64,000 nt of DNA, taken from assembly GCA_030374765.1 (NCBI GenBank), contig JARGXX010000099.1, forward strand, positions 1,550,001-1,614,000, written 5' to 3'. The position numbers and the translations under genes are program-made. The stretch comes from Agarophyton chilense. Its lineage: Eukaryota; Rhodophyta; Florideophyceae; Gracilariales; Gracilariaceae. How positions within the stretch are numbered: the first letter of the stretch is position 1; the number at the start of each line of letters is the position of its first letter. Below are positions 30,987 to 42,121 of the stretch, in pieces. The notes under the pieces are model-generated. The model ran no database searches, was not told the DNA's origin, and saw only the letters and a program-made list of their open reading frames with translations.

Positions 30987-32131
30987 ATGCCTGAAATTTG
31001 GAGGTTTTTTTGTGGTTAGAGTCAAGAGCCGAGTTGTCTGACCCGGTTCATCAGTGCACCATATATGCTGTTTTGGAGCCTGAGGGTCGGAGGTGTAACG
31101 TATTCTGATTGGTCGGCACTTGGGCGGCGCACGGCACTGTAGCAAAGTGCACTCGATAATTATTGGGTGGGAGTGCATTTGCGTGCCACGTGTCAGACGT
31201 GTAGGGAGATTTGGCGCGAAGGGGCCCCCCCTCATACTGATGACAATCATTACTTGGGAGAGATGGCAAAGACCACGCCTCTCCAGATCATCAACCATCC
31301 CAAACCCTGATTCCCTCTCTATACAACCTCCTTGCAGCTCTCCGTCATCATGAACATGAGTGACTCTTTGATCCAGGACTCCATTGCTTCAAACCCCCTG
31401 TTCTGAAAAATGCAAACGCCAACATGACCACTTCATACATTTAGCATATCACAGCATTTTCCAAACCAAATTGGTCTTCAACAAAAAACGTCAAAAAACT
31501 TTAGTTCATCTTGCAATTTATCGAACGATAATCGCGACTTCACAAGATGAAAACAATGGATACTACATGCGCTATAGTATCAAGCGATGCACAATTGAGT
31601 CACATTGCAGAATCTGGTATCATCATACAGAAAAACACAAAAATGATCTAGACGAGGCGCTAAATGTAAAGTATCAGTGCTGAAATCGTTCATTACGTGA
31701 AAACCAGAACCAATGAAATGGCCAAGAAAGTGATAGTTGGAATCCTTCAAAAGGCTAATGAATACGATGAAGGACCAATTGAAAAGAGGGTTGGAAAAAA
31801 GAGCGCAACAAGTTTTTGATCAGGCAATATTGAAGTACGAGCATGTATCATCGAATCACGCTTTAACTACAAACTGGAACGCGTGGAAAATATTTTTCAA
31901 AGCTGCATATGTGATACGCAGTGAAACAGTCACGTAATCCAGAGCAAAAGGAGCCATTAGAGGGGTTAAAGTGACGTTCATTGGCAAGAAAAGAGACAGA
32001 ACGAATTTAGACAGCCTCGCATTTACATATTTTTGATCGAAAACGCGAATCGCTGATGCAGAGAGCGCAAGTTCTGCCCTGCGATCGCGCAAAAAAACAT
32101 CTTTTATACTCACAAACCCTTTTGCATAGAG

Positions 32132-33012
32132 TGAAGGACATTCTTCAAGGAGGTTTCTTCGCAGGACTTGTTTCGCTCGCTTGAGGAATATCTTGGGCTA
32201 TGACAAGCTATACCGCTATTGCGTGCTGACGGCCGGTTAGGACCGGAAGTGCACACGGGTGGAACACGTGGACTGCACGGATGCCAACGCTCGAGTAGGA
32301 GGCGGGCCACACGTGGCCCGGATTGCACCTAATGGTTAGTATTATTTAGTAATTTTTAGTATTTATTTGGCTACGCTATCGCTATTTAGTGTCTACTTTT
32401 CGGGCGCACGCCCACTGTCAGGGGCCGCGCGCCACACTACTTAGGAGGTTGAGCACTGCTTCCCAGTAAAGAACCTTTTGGGAGATCCCAAGGAGGGAGT
32501 CTTGGCTCTGAACTTTTCGCCTTCGGCGCGTCTTCACCGTATACTGCGTGAGCGCCCTTGGCACGTTAGTTCATCCACCCCTCTGTCGACCAGAGTGCTA
32601 CCACCACCGTGGCTTCATATTTAATCGCCGACACTTGTCGTAGTCTCGCCCCTGTATATGGTTTCGCCCCCGTTTTCCTCTTGTTCTCCTTTTTGGCTCT
32701 CGTGAGTGGCCGCCTCACTCACCCCGCTCGCCCCCCTCATACGAGGGTTTTCTCGCTCCTTTTCCGACAATCGCCGTGATAACGCTCCGCCTAGGACTGG
32801 TCACCCCCCGGACTGGGCCGTGCTCACCTAAACACTCTAGGTATATCCCGCCTGATTGGCCTCGGTCTTTCACCCGACTTCGTCGTGACTTTCCAGAGTG
32901 GATCTGTTTCTGTGCTCCGCTGGGACTCGTCTCCTCCGTCTGAGGCGTGTCTCTCAAGAGAGGAAGATCCCGAACATCTTCGTGGTATCTCCGCTCCAAG
33001 CGTTGTCCTACA
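32132..33012 (+). repeat. 5' LTR of element A
   Basis: 881 bp, begins TGAAGGACA, ends TCCTACA; same sequence with scattered differences at 50241-51124. It contains a TGTATATGG TATA-like word near 32656. By eye about ten differences in a 190-bp stretch separate it from the 3' LTR. Confidence 0.9.
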
Positions 33013-33015
33013 AAC

Positions 33016-33033
33016 TGGTCTCCCGACTTAGAA
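33016..33033 (+). promoter_or_regulatory. primer-binding site of element A
   Basis: TGGTCTCCCGACTTAGAA starts three bases after the LTR. TGG fits the CCA end of a tRNA; element B has TGGTGTCCCGACTTAGAA at the matching place. The tRNA is not identified. Confidence 0.65.
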
Positions 33034-33177
33034 ATTTGAGTCGGGCACACTCAGTCACGATTAATCGGAAAGAGGACTCACAAATCGAGGTTGATCTCAG
33101 TTGCCCTCTTTGAGGAAGTTTCTTGGCCTCACTAGCCGATCGGGTTTAGATACTCACATGTAACGGATTCTGATCTC

Positions 33178-33908
33178 ATGTCGTCCAAAGACCGTCCGAG
33201 GACGCGGAGTCAAACCGGTGCACCGGAACCATCGCAACCATCCCGTATCCCGGTCCGTTCACGGTCTTATACCGGTGGATCGACTGGCGTGCCAGGTGGA
33301 AGGACCTCGAGACCTCCTGTCTCTGATCCGACACCCCCAGCAAGTGGAGCAGGACCGGCGTCTGCCGCCGCCCAGATGCACTCCCCTGCTAGAGATGTCA
33401 CTCTCCATCCCAGCTTTGCAGCTGTGGAAGAGCAACTCCGCTCTATGCGGGAAGCTCAAGTCATCCTTGCAGAGGAGGTCGATTCCCTTCGCAAGAAGGT
33501 AAATGACAGTGCTACGCAGGATTTTTCTGAGGTCCTCCGTGTCTTCCGTGCGGATGTGAACTCGATTCTAGAGTCCCTTCGTGGACCCTCGGCTTTTGTC
33601 AAGGACGTCGCGGACAAGTTCTCGCGCGTCAGAAGCCGTCTCGAGACGTTGGAACAAACCCTGATGTCGGGGGATGATCCGGTCGAGCCGGTTGCAGTAT
33701 CCCACAAGGGAAATAAGGAAGAGAACCGCCATGCTCGAAGGAAGCGAAGAAACACGGATCCCGAACCGTCAGACTCCTCATCATCGGAGTCCGACTCTTC
33801 CGATTCATTTGTGGAAGTAGTTCGCCGTGAGCGTTCCTCACGCTCTAAGCGGTCAACAGCCACCCATGGTGTGATCCGCGTCCGCACGAAGGGAAAGAAG
33901 CACACAGG
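33178..33908 (+). pseudogene. gag of element A, 5' half
   Basis: Frame starting MSSKDRPRTRSQTG: a Pro/Ser/Arg-rich start, a coiled-coil-like segment (VEEQLRSMREAQVILAEEVD, about 81-100), then a Lys/Arg block and a Ser/Asp/Glu-rich stretch. It is cut at codon KHTG by element B and continues at 44636. Together the halves would form the structural capsid protein of the retroelement. Confidence 0.85.
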
Positions 33909-34573
33909 TGTAGTATTCTACTACTTCGGCGTTCCGATGGTTTCTTTGTCACAAAGTTGCGTTTGGAACTCATTACTGAGTGGCCTGGTCAGTGCTAGGA
34001 TAAGAAGCGACACACCGCGTAAGATGCCAGGAGGCAGGGTACATTGTTGGAACACGTGGTATCACGAGTGGAGTGGCTTGCAACGGCGCATATAGCGGCG
34101 ATCCACGTGGCAGGTTTTACTACTCTTTGTAGCTAGACGTCCATTAGAGACCATACCCATACTGTGGTTTGGCTAAGTGGCTGACCACTGGATATTATTT
34201 ATATATTTATTTGGGCACTCACCCTGGCACACAGTATGTAGTGTACCACAGGTGAGCGCCGACTCCAAGTAAAGGAGACAACATATGCATCATGAATATT
34301 CTGTTCCTCGCTTAGGATTCCTTAACCGGAGATCCGGACGAGCTATAATAGATAGTCAGCCCCCAACCACTTCACAAGCCGTTTCGTACCTACATTCCGT
34401 CAACGTTTTACAGCTGCACTGTTCACCCTCGCTGGCGAGTAGTGGCCTTACACCCCACTTCCAGCTCGCTGGTGTTGTAGCTCTACCACCCCTTTTACTT
34501 CGCCGCGAGCGACCCATCGGCAGTCCACACGCTGTCGCAGGTGTCTGCTCTCTCCGTTAGAGTGGATACTAGA
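33909..34573 (+). repeat. 5' LTR of element B
   Basis: 665 bp with a TATTTATATATTTATT promoter-like box near 34194-34211. Starts TG; its last bases are GA where the 3' copy has CA, a point change at the terminus. By eye roughly 3-5 percent different from the 3' LTR. Confidence 0.92.
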
Positions 34574-34575
34574 AG

Positions 34576-34593
34576 TGGTGTCCCGACTTAGAA
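34576..34593 (+). promoter_or_regulatory. primer-binding site of element B
   Basis: TGGTGTCCCGACTTAGAA two bases after the LTR, almost the same as in element A, implying the same tRNA primer class. Confidence 0.65.
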
Positions 34594-34788
34594 CCACTGT
34601 GGTCAGCTGCACTGAACAATTCGTTCCTGGAACGTGGAATCGATATCGATACTTGGAAGAAGTCCAATCACTACAGTTATTGTTTATCAAACCACCTCCG
34701 GCAATTGCGGAATTCATCCTGGTTGAACACGTGGTGGAGAAGTCGAAGACACCATTTGGTTCGCACCTGGACTTAGGTTTGGTCTAGG

Positions 34789-36972
34789 ATGCCGAAGACC
34801 CGAAGCCAGTCGAGTACTGGTCGCCCCGGTCCTGCGGGACCACCCCCGAAACCGAGTCTCGCCTCATCTGTTGAAGCCGGAGAGCGGCTGTATCGTCAAG
34901 CAATGTCGCGCTCACGCTCGGTGAATGATGAACGAGATCTCTCGGATGTACCGGCCCCTGTGGCAGCGGCAGTCACGCCCACCACAGAAGCCGTAGTTGA
35001 CCCTGAGGTCGTCGGACCTCAAGAAGAGGATGATTTGCGCAGGGAAGTGCGTCGTCTCAAGTCTGAGTCAAGCGCTTCGCGTGTGCGCATGGTTGCGTTG
35101 GAATCGCAGATCGCTGCTCTTATCGCTGATGTCGAACAATTACGGAGTGCGCATCAAGCACTCGTTCGTTAAGATGATGGGAAGCAGGTCTCTGCATCGG
35201 TGAAAACACTACGTGAGGATTTGAACCATCTACTGGAGAGGTTCGGGAATACGCCCGATGCGCTACCCGGCTTAACCGTGGATGTAGAGGAACTCCTCAC
35301 TCGAGTTAACCCTCGTTTAGAACGCCTGGAGGCGGCAGTTCATGCGCAGACTGCTGCTAAACCAGTCGTGCTGGAAGAGGAAGGAGCTCCTTTTAAGGAA
35401 GCTCGTTCGAAGAAGTCGAAGTCACGACGTAAGAAGCGGAAGTCCGCACGTGATTCGAGTGATGAATCGTCAAGTACGGAGGGCTTCAGTTCCAGTACTG
35501 ATGATTCGGATGATTCAGATACGTCAGATGATGACGACAGTGATGATGGTCATCGAAGGTCCCGGTCTCGGAAGAAGAACATGTCTTCGTGGTTAATGAG
35601 AAAAAAAGGCTCACCTTACAGAGGATTGAAGGTGCTCCCGTGCACGAATCCGCTTTTTCGGAAGGTCCTGAATTACAGGTACTACCGTCTGAAGGTGAAG
35701 AGCAAGAAGCGCTCAGGACGCGAAACCGCGAAGGTGAAGGATCACATCAAACGATTGAAGATCGGCCTTAATGATTTAACATTTGATGGGAAAACCCCCA
35801 TTCTCGTTATCGAGTTTCTCACTCGATTCGTTGCCGAGGCAGACACTCTAGAGATGAGTGAACCACAGGCATTTGTGTCTTTACCACACTTCCTGAAGGG
35901 TTTTGCTTTAGAGCAATATCGTTCCGTTTGCGAATCATTGACAGCCGATGAAGGCGGCGTTACCTCATGGCCAGAAGCGGTGCAGTATTTGCTGCGCATT
36001 TACGCGACTTCAAACGCGATACGTCAGGCGATCCTGGACCTAAGGGATGCGACCCAAAAGCCTGAGGAGGGCGAAGCTCAGTACAGCTCAAGGCTTGACA
36101 AAGCTTCAGTCCGCTGTGGAAGCTTCCACTCGACAGAGGACAAGATTACCTTGTACATCGACGGGCTGGACCCGAGTATCAAGTCGTTGGTAGCTCGATA
36201 TCGAGAGAAGCATGGAAGAGTCTCCTTTTTGGAGTTAGTTCAGTTTGCGAAAGCTGAAGGAGACGCGGCCAGAGCGCGTGGTAGCCCCCGTCGTTCAGTG
36301 GCTTTTGGAACCTCAATGGGTAAGGAGAAGGTCTCCGCCAGAGTTAATCAGCGCAGCAAACTGGTACATCTGGAATCTCCAGTTGACTCGCGAGATTCGT
36401 CATTGGCACCCAAAGGGAGTGACTCGCATGAGGAGGCGGTCCATTTAATGGAATATACGGACTCTTATGTACCTACAGGGGATCTCCCACACTCGCAGTC
36501 TCAGGACGGGGAAGCCCTAATGGCTATGGAGGGCCGTCGCCCTATGTACCGTCCCTACACGGTGCCTCCACAAGGAGGTTTTAAGACCGAGAAACCCGGA
36601 TGGGTGGATACTCGCACGGCACCCCGTTCACAATTTCTGTTGACCAACCGTCGTGACAGTTTGATATGTTATTCATGTTATGGAAAACACCATTTGAGTG
36701 CAGAAAGCAGGCTTTCTGCAAAGCATCTGATTCGTATCATGATGAATTATGAAGCACTCTCAGAAGAGAAAAGGAGCCGCGTACCGCCGGGCATGTATTA
36801 AAAAGCCAAAAGTTGGTTTTCTCAGACACCAATGCGCCGGACAGACAAGCCGGTTGCTCAGAATGCTGAAGTTTTACAACCCGAAACCCCGGTAGGAAGA
36901 GGCGCCTTTGAGGCGAATCAGACGGTGCAACCGGAAAACAAAGTGAGGGAGCCCCTAGGGGGTCGGCACTAG
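34789..36972 (+). pseudogene. gag of element B with two internal stops
   Basis: One frame from MPKTRSQSSTG to TAG 36970-36972, interrupted by TAA at 35170-35172 and 36799-36801. Order: basic start, coiled-coil-like region, basic and Ser/Asp-rich tract (DSSDESSSTEGFSSSTDDSD), then the retrotransposon gag domain (VLNYRYYRL onward, FLTRFVAEADTLEM, WPEAVQYLLRIYAT) and a zinc-knuckle relic CYSCYGKHH. In that knuckle the fourth ligand is Ser instead of Cys. The corresponding knuckle of A lacks the first Cys. Capsid role by family. Confidence 0.87.
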
Positions 36973-36983
36973 TCGATCCCGTA

Positions 36984-39900
36984 GTGCTGACCAGGGAGAG
37001 CTTGCCTCCCTGCTCCCGCGCTTGGAAGCCCAAGATTCTCTTGAGGCCTCAGAAATTTCCGCCGTACGGAATCAATCCGCCGGACGGAAAGCCAGTACAG
37101 TTTGACTGTGAGTTACATCGTCCTTGGAGACGTTATACTTGCCCGTCAAAACGGGAAAGTTGCCTCATAGTAGTGTCTAAAAGAAACTATAAGGTCTATG
37201 CCGACATCGGCTCTGACAGGAATCTGTTATCTCTTCGATTGACTATCCTGGACACAGGTGCTGGTCCGAACTTTATACGGGAATCGGAGGTCGCTCCTGC
37301 TGACTTAGAACGTATTCGATACGGTTCTTTACCGGACATCCGGGATGCCAACAAAAATGCTGTGAAGACACTGGGAACAGTTCGACTCGTGGTGCGTTTG
37401 GGACGCTTTTTAGTCCTAGTCGACTTCATCGTCTGTAAGACGTTAGCTGCACCAGTGGTACTGGGATGTGATTATTGCGACAAGATTGTCGAAGCCATTC
37501 GCCCGCGAAGAAAACTAGTGGAACTAGATGATGGATCAATGGTACCAATTGTTCGCAAGCCAATGCATCGTTGCTCTGAAGCACCTCCACATCCACCATC
37601 TATGGAATACGGGAAATCCCGAGGACGTGTCTCGCCGAGGATTCGAGTAGCGAAGTGTGCCATGCTGAAGGCGCAGACCCAAACTTGGGTTCAAGTAAGA
37701 ACAGAACGACACGGACTCGTGGTAATTCAACCGAATACTCGGATGTACGAATCCCGTGGATTGCTAGTCGCTAACGGCATTGCTCAGGTTGATCCTGGTA
37801 GCCCCGTTTGGATACTAGTGAGTAACTTCACCGATAACGATTATCAGATACCGAAGAATCAGGTTGTTGCAACAGCTTTGCCTCATCCCACAGTGGTGGT
37901 CCCTACTCATATTTCTACTGCAGAAGTATTGGGATTAACCCATGTCGGTGACACAGACGAAGAACTGCAAACTCCGTCTGGAGATCATTTGCAAACAGCA
38001 AAGGATCCAGAGAGCCTGGTCGATGAGCTAGACTTAGCACATGTGTCGGAACACTACAGAACGAAGATCAGGTCTATTTTGAAGATGTATACATCCATGT
38101 GCAGTGGAAAACTAGGAGAGATCTCCGCTACGGAACACCACATTTATTTGGTCCCAGGGTAACGACCCATCTCCCAACCACCCTACAGAGCGGGACCGCG
38201 AACTCGCCAAATCGAGGAGGAGAATGTTAGCAAGATGCTGGAAGAAGGAGTAATCGAAGCAGCTCAATCTGCTTGGGCCTCACCAGTGGTGGTGGTTCCA
38301 AAACCTGATGGTTCTTTACGATTCGGCATCGATTATCGAAAACTGAACGCAGTTACAGTTCGGGATACATACCCGTTGCCTCGAATGGACGAATGTATTG
38401 ACAGCTTAGGAGAAGAGAACGTGTTCACCACGTTGGACGCCAACTCTGGCTATTGGCAGGTGCCTGTAGCGGAAGAAGACCAAGACAAAACCGCATTTGC
38501 GTGTCACGCCGGTCTTTACCGTTTCAACAGGATGCTCTTTGGCTTAACGAATGCACCGGCTACTTTCCAGCGTACTCTGGACATCTTGCTCTCAAGATAC
38601 AAGTGGAAGACTTGTTTAGTATATTTGGACGATGTGATCATCTTTTCCGAGGATGTGGAAAGCCATTTACGGCATGTCGAGGAGATCCTCAAAGCACAAC
38701 AGAGCGCAGGTATCACATTGAAGTTCAAAAAATGCGAATGGTTCCCTGGCACCGTCGGGTACTTAGGACACGTGATCAAACCGGGACAGCTTGCCATTCA
38801 AGAGGCACAAACAGCGGCTCTCCGCGAAGTACAACCTCCGTCGACACAGAAGCAATTGCGTTCTTTCCTCGGCTTGTGCAACGTCTACCGACGATTTGTG
38901 CCGCGATACTCGCATATAGCGGCACGGCTCAACGCAAAGCTGCGTAAAGGACAACCAGTACAGCTGGAACAATTCAGACAAGCTGAAGTGGAAGCGTTCG
39001 ACACGCTGAAGACAAAAATTATTACAGCCCTAGTCTTGGCGCTGCCCATCCCCAACCTGCCATACTCAGTGGATACCGACTCTAGCGAGTACCAAGTAGG
39101 GTGTGCCCTTTTTCAAACACACCCTGATGGTGAACGCAAACCCATTGGTTACTGGCCAAGATCGCTGAACGCAGCTGAGAAGAAGTGTTCAGTTTCAGAA
39201 AAGGAATGCCTTGCAGTCGTTTGGGCTCTAACCACATTTCGACCGTATCTCCAAGGAGAACGTTTTACCGTCAACACGGATCATTCGTCTCTACTATGGT
39301 TACTGTCCATTCCAGACCCGTCTGGTCGTCTCACACGATGGCGCTTACGCCTTTCTGAATTCGTTTTCGAAGTGAAGTATAAGAAGAGATTGACCAATGT
39401 CCAATCTGTCGCGCTATCGCGACTCAAAACACTGGGCGAAACCCAAGGCGAAATCGATGAAGAGATACCTTGCTTTTACATGGAGACCCATTCACCATCT
39501 TTCGAAGAAGAGGAACAAGAGACCCTTGATGATTATTCGGATGCAGACCCGTTACTTGCATTGGCAGACACTGACCCTTCAGTTCAACTCGAGCGAATCT
39601 CGTGCACTGAGCTCCTCAATGAGCAACACGCCGATACGTTTTGTGCGTCGATACGCTCTCGTCTTAACGGGGGGGAGGAGCTCCCCTTTTCATTCGATTC
39701 ACGAGGAATACTGTTAAGACATGTCGAAAAGCATGATCAAATCGTCATTCCACACGTCTTGAAGAGTCGAGTACTCCATCTGGCACATTACAGCAGATTG
39801 TCTGGTCATACAGGAGGAACGAAGTTGTTCATGACTCTAAGAAGAGATTTTTACTGGCCTACTTTGGCAATGGACTGCCATGATACCGTGAGGTTGTGTA

Positions 39901-41762
39901 CAACATGTGCGAAGAATCGCGTGAAGCTTTACAGGAAGTGGAAACCGATGAAGTTATTCCAGGCCAAAGTGCCATTACAATACGTCAGTATCGACATCCT
40001 AGGGGAATTGATTCGCTCAAGGCGAGGTTATCGCTACCTATTGGTAATCACCGACCGCTCCTCGAAGCTATTGCGGACTGTGCCGCTGAAGCGGATAACC
40101 GCAACCGTAATCGCACAGGCGTTTATCAAACATTGGGTATTTAAAGACGGCCCACCAAAAGTTCTGTTATCAGACAATGGGAAGCAATTCGTTGCGAAGT
40201 TCTTTCAGAATGTTTGCCGCATTATGGGCATTCGAAACGTGTTTACCACGACCTAGCATCCGCAATGCAACGTTCAGGTGGAGCGTTTCAACCGCACGCT
40301 GGTAGCAGCACTACGACACTACATCGCGGACCACCCGAAAGAATGGTACATGTTTACTGATACTCTGTGCTACGCGTACAATTCGCAAGTGAAAACCTCT
40401 ACGAAGACGGCACCGTTCGACCTCGTGCTCTCACGTAACCCTCCGGCTTTACCGGTTGCGCTCGACGACGAGACAGAATTGGACGCGTCGACCCCGGCTA
40501 AGTACCATCTGAAATGGAGGAATGACCTGAAGGCCAGAGCGGAAGAAGCCGCTAAAGAGTTATCAAAGACGCAAGCTCGCTATAAGCGAAACTATGATGC
40601 CAGAAGGCGAAGAGGAAATCCAGCAATCCGAGTAGGAAGTCACGTCTTCGTGCGAGTTGAAAGACCGGACAAACAGGAAGAATCTCGTCATAAGTTGTTC
40701 CCGATAGCGGTTGGACCCTTTAAAGTGGTGGAACTTGATGAAGACACAGTGGTCATCAAGACAGGTGAAGACGTTGAACGTGTATCGCGCGATCGCGTTG
40801 AAGTCGCGCCTGACCCGCAAGTGGAAGTCCAGGTATCTGGTAGAATTAAGGAGGCCAGTGCGACAGAACGTCAAGGCAAAAGCCCAAGTGACTCTGGGGA
40901 GAGTGAACCGCCACGAATGGCTCGAGCGGAGGAGAAAGCTCCTGATCTCCCAACGCCAGCGGTTGCGTACGCCAATCAGGGACAGCTTCCGAAATATCGG
41001 GATATGCCCCGTGGCACGCGCACACCCGTAAGTACAGAAATGGAACCTGAAAGCAGGAAAGATGTTTTGGAATTTGGCCCCAAGGACTTGGAAACGAGTG
41101 CACGCGAACACACGCCGTTGCCGCTTCAGGCTGAACCGTCAGGGGAAGTACCACTCGCTGTTCCGCCGATATTGGCTCCCATCCCTCGTGGGCAGGAAGA
41201 AGAAGAGGTATCGCCTCCTGTCGTGGTGCAAGCACCATCATCCACCGAACAGCGGTCAGAATCGGATAAACCGAAGGAAGTTCATCCACGAATGGAATTG
41301 AGAAGTAGCAAGAAGTACGCTTCTATGGAACCTGGAAAACAGGATAGCTCTTTATCTGAGAAAGGTTCTCAAGGAATGAGTACACCGCCCCTGCGGGCAG
41401 AACGACAGTTAGTCGACGAGCGAACGCTTAGCGACGCTGAGACTGCTAACACAGAGACGCTTGGGTCAGCCCTAAGGCATTTCAAACCTGTTAACAGGAG
41501 TCTCGCGCCAACAGCGAAAGCATAGGGAAACGCCCAGGAATATGTTATGGATCGCATATGTGAACATGGCGAGCATGAAGATACCCGAGAATTACTGTAT
41601 CGAGTCCGTTGGTACGGTTTTCCTCCGGAAGCGGATACGTAGGAACCTATAGCTGATATCCTCCGTTCGCAGCTCGTGCGATATCATCTACGCATGCGAT
41701 TACCACTCCCCAGGGAGATCGATTCCTCGATAGTCAGGCTCATGGGCACATCCCATCTCTAA
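36984..41762 (+). pseudogene. pol of element B: protease, RT, RNaseH, integrase, chromodomain
   Basis: A single frame, -1 relative to gag, with four stops: TAA 38160-38162, TAG 40254-40256, TAG 41523-41525, TAG 41640-41642. Domains: aspartic protease LDTGAGPNF near 37250; RT with LVYLDDVIIF, YLDD at 38622-38633; RNaseH (DTDSSEYQVG; TDHSSLLWL); integrase zinc HHCC (HYSRLSGHTGG...CTTCAKN), catalytic D-D-E (VSIDILGEL, LSDNGKQF, QVERFNRTL); GPF motif near 40710. A chromodomain (EYVMDRICEHGE, YRVRWYGFPPEAD) at about 41536-41700 places B among the chromoviruses, whose chromodomain steers integration. The last stop hits the Trp of its terminal W-E-P. Confidence 0.9.
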
Positions 41763-41859
41763 GTATGGGCTACAAAGGTAGTAAAAACTCGAAAGGCGAG
41801 AAGAAAACAAGAAATCATGAAGAGGAAACGTGAAAACACGCAAGCACAGGACATTTACT

Positions 41860-42015
41860 GATTATCACCTAGGATAAACTCGAGAAGCGAGAAGAAGGAT
41901 TGAAGAACTCGAGAAGCGAGAAGAGATGATTGAAGAACTCGAGAAGTGAGAAGGGAAGTATGGAACTCGAGAAGCGAGAAGAAGAAGTTAAGAACTCGAG
42001 AAGCGAGAAGAGATG
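41860..42015. repeat. purine-rich tandem repeat in element B
   Basis: About five imperfect copies of AACTCGAGAAGCGAGAAG with variable spacers, between the end of pol and the 3' end of the reverse-strand frame. Each unit contains an XhoI-type CTCGAG palindrome. Confidence 0.85.
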
Positions 42016-42121
42016 AAGACTAGAAGATAAGAAGGGAACGTGAAGAAACGAAGTCACCGGAGTTTTATTGGTATCAAGATACCACCGCAAGGGTGTTGAA
42101 TAGGAGTCTTTTCTAGGATCA

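Larger units (their letters stand above)
30440..32131. other. gene-free region with strong hairpins, flank of element A
   Basis: 30440-31350 is mixed-GC with two strong inverted repeats (30765-30806 and 30942-30986). 31384-32131 is AT-rich with only short chance frames. No gene recognised. The last bases before the LTR of element A are TAGAG. Confidence 0.45.

Noticed and set aside
31344-31406. Short ATG frame MNMSDSLIQ as a start of a copia-type gag
   Set aside because: Stops after about 18 codons and no further retroelement motif follows.
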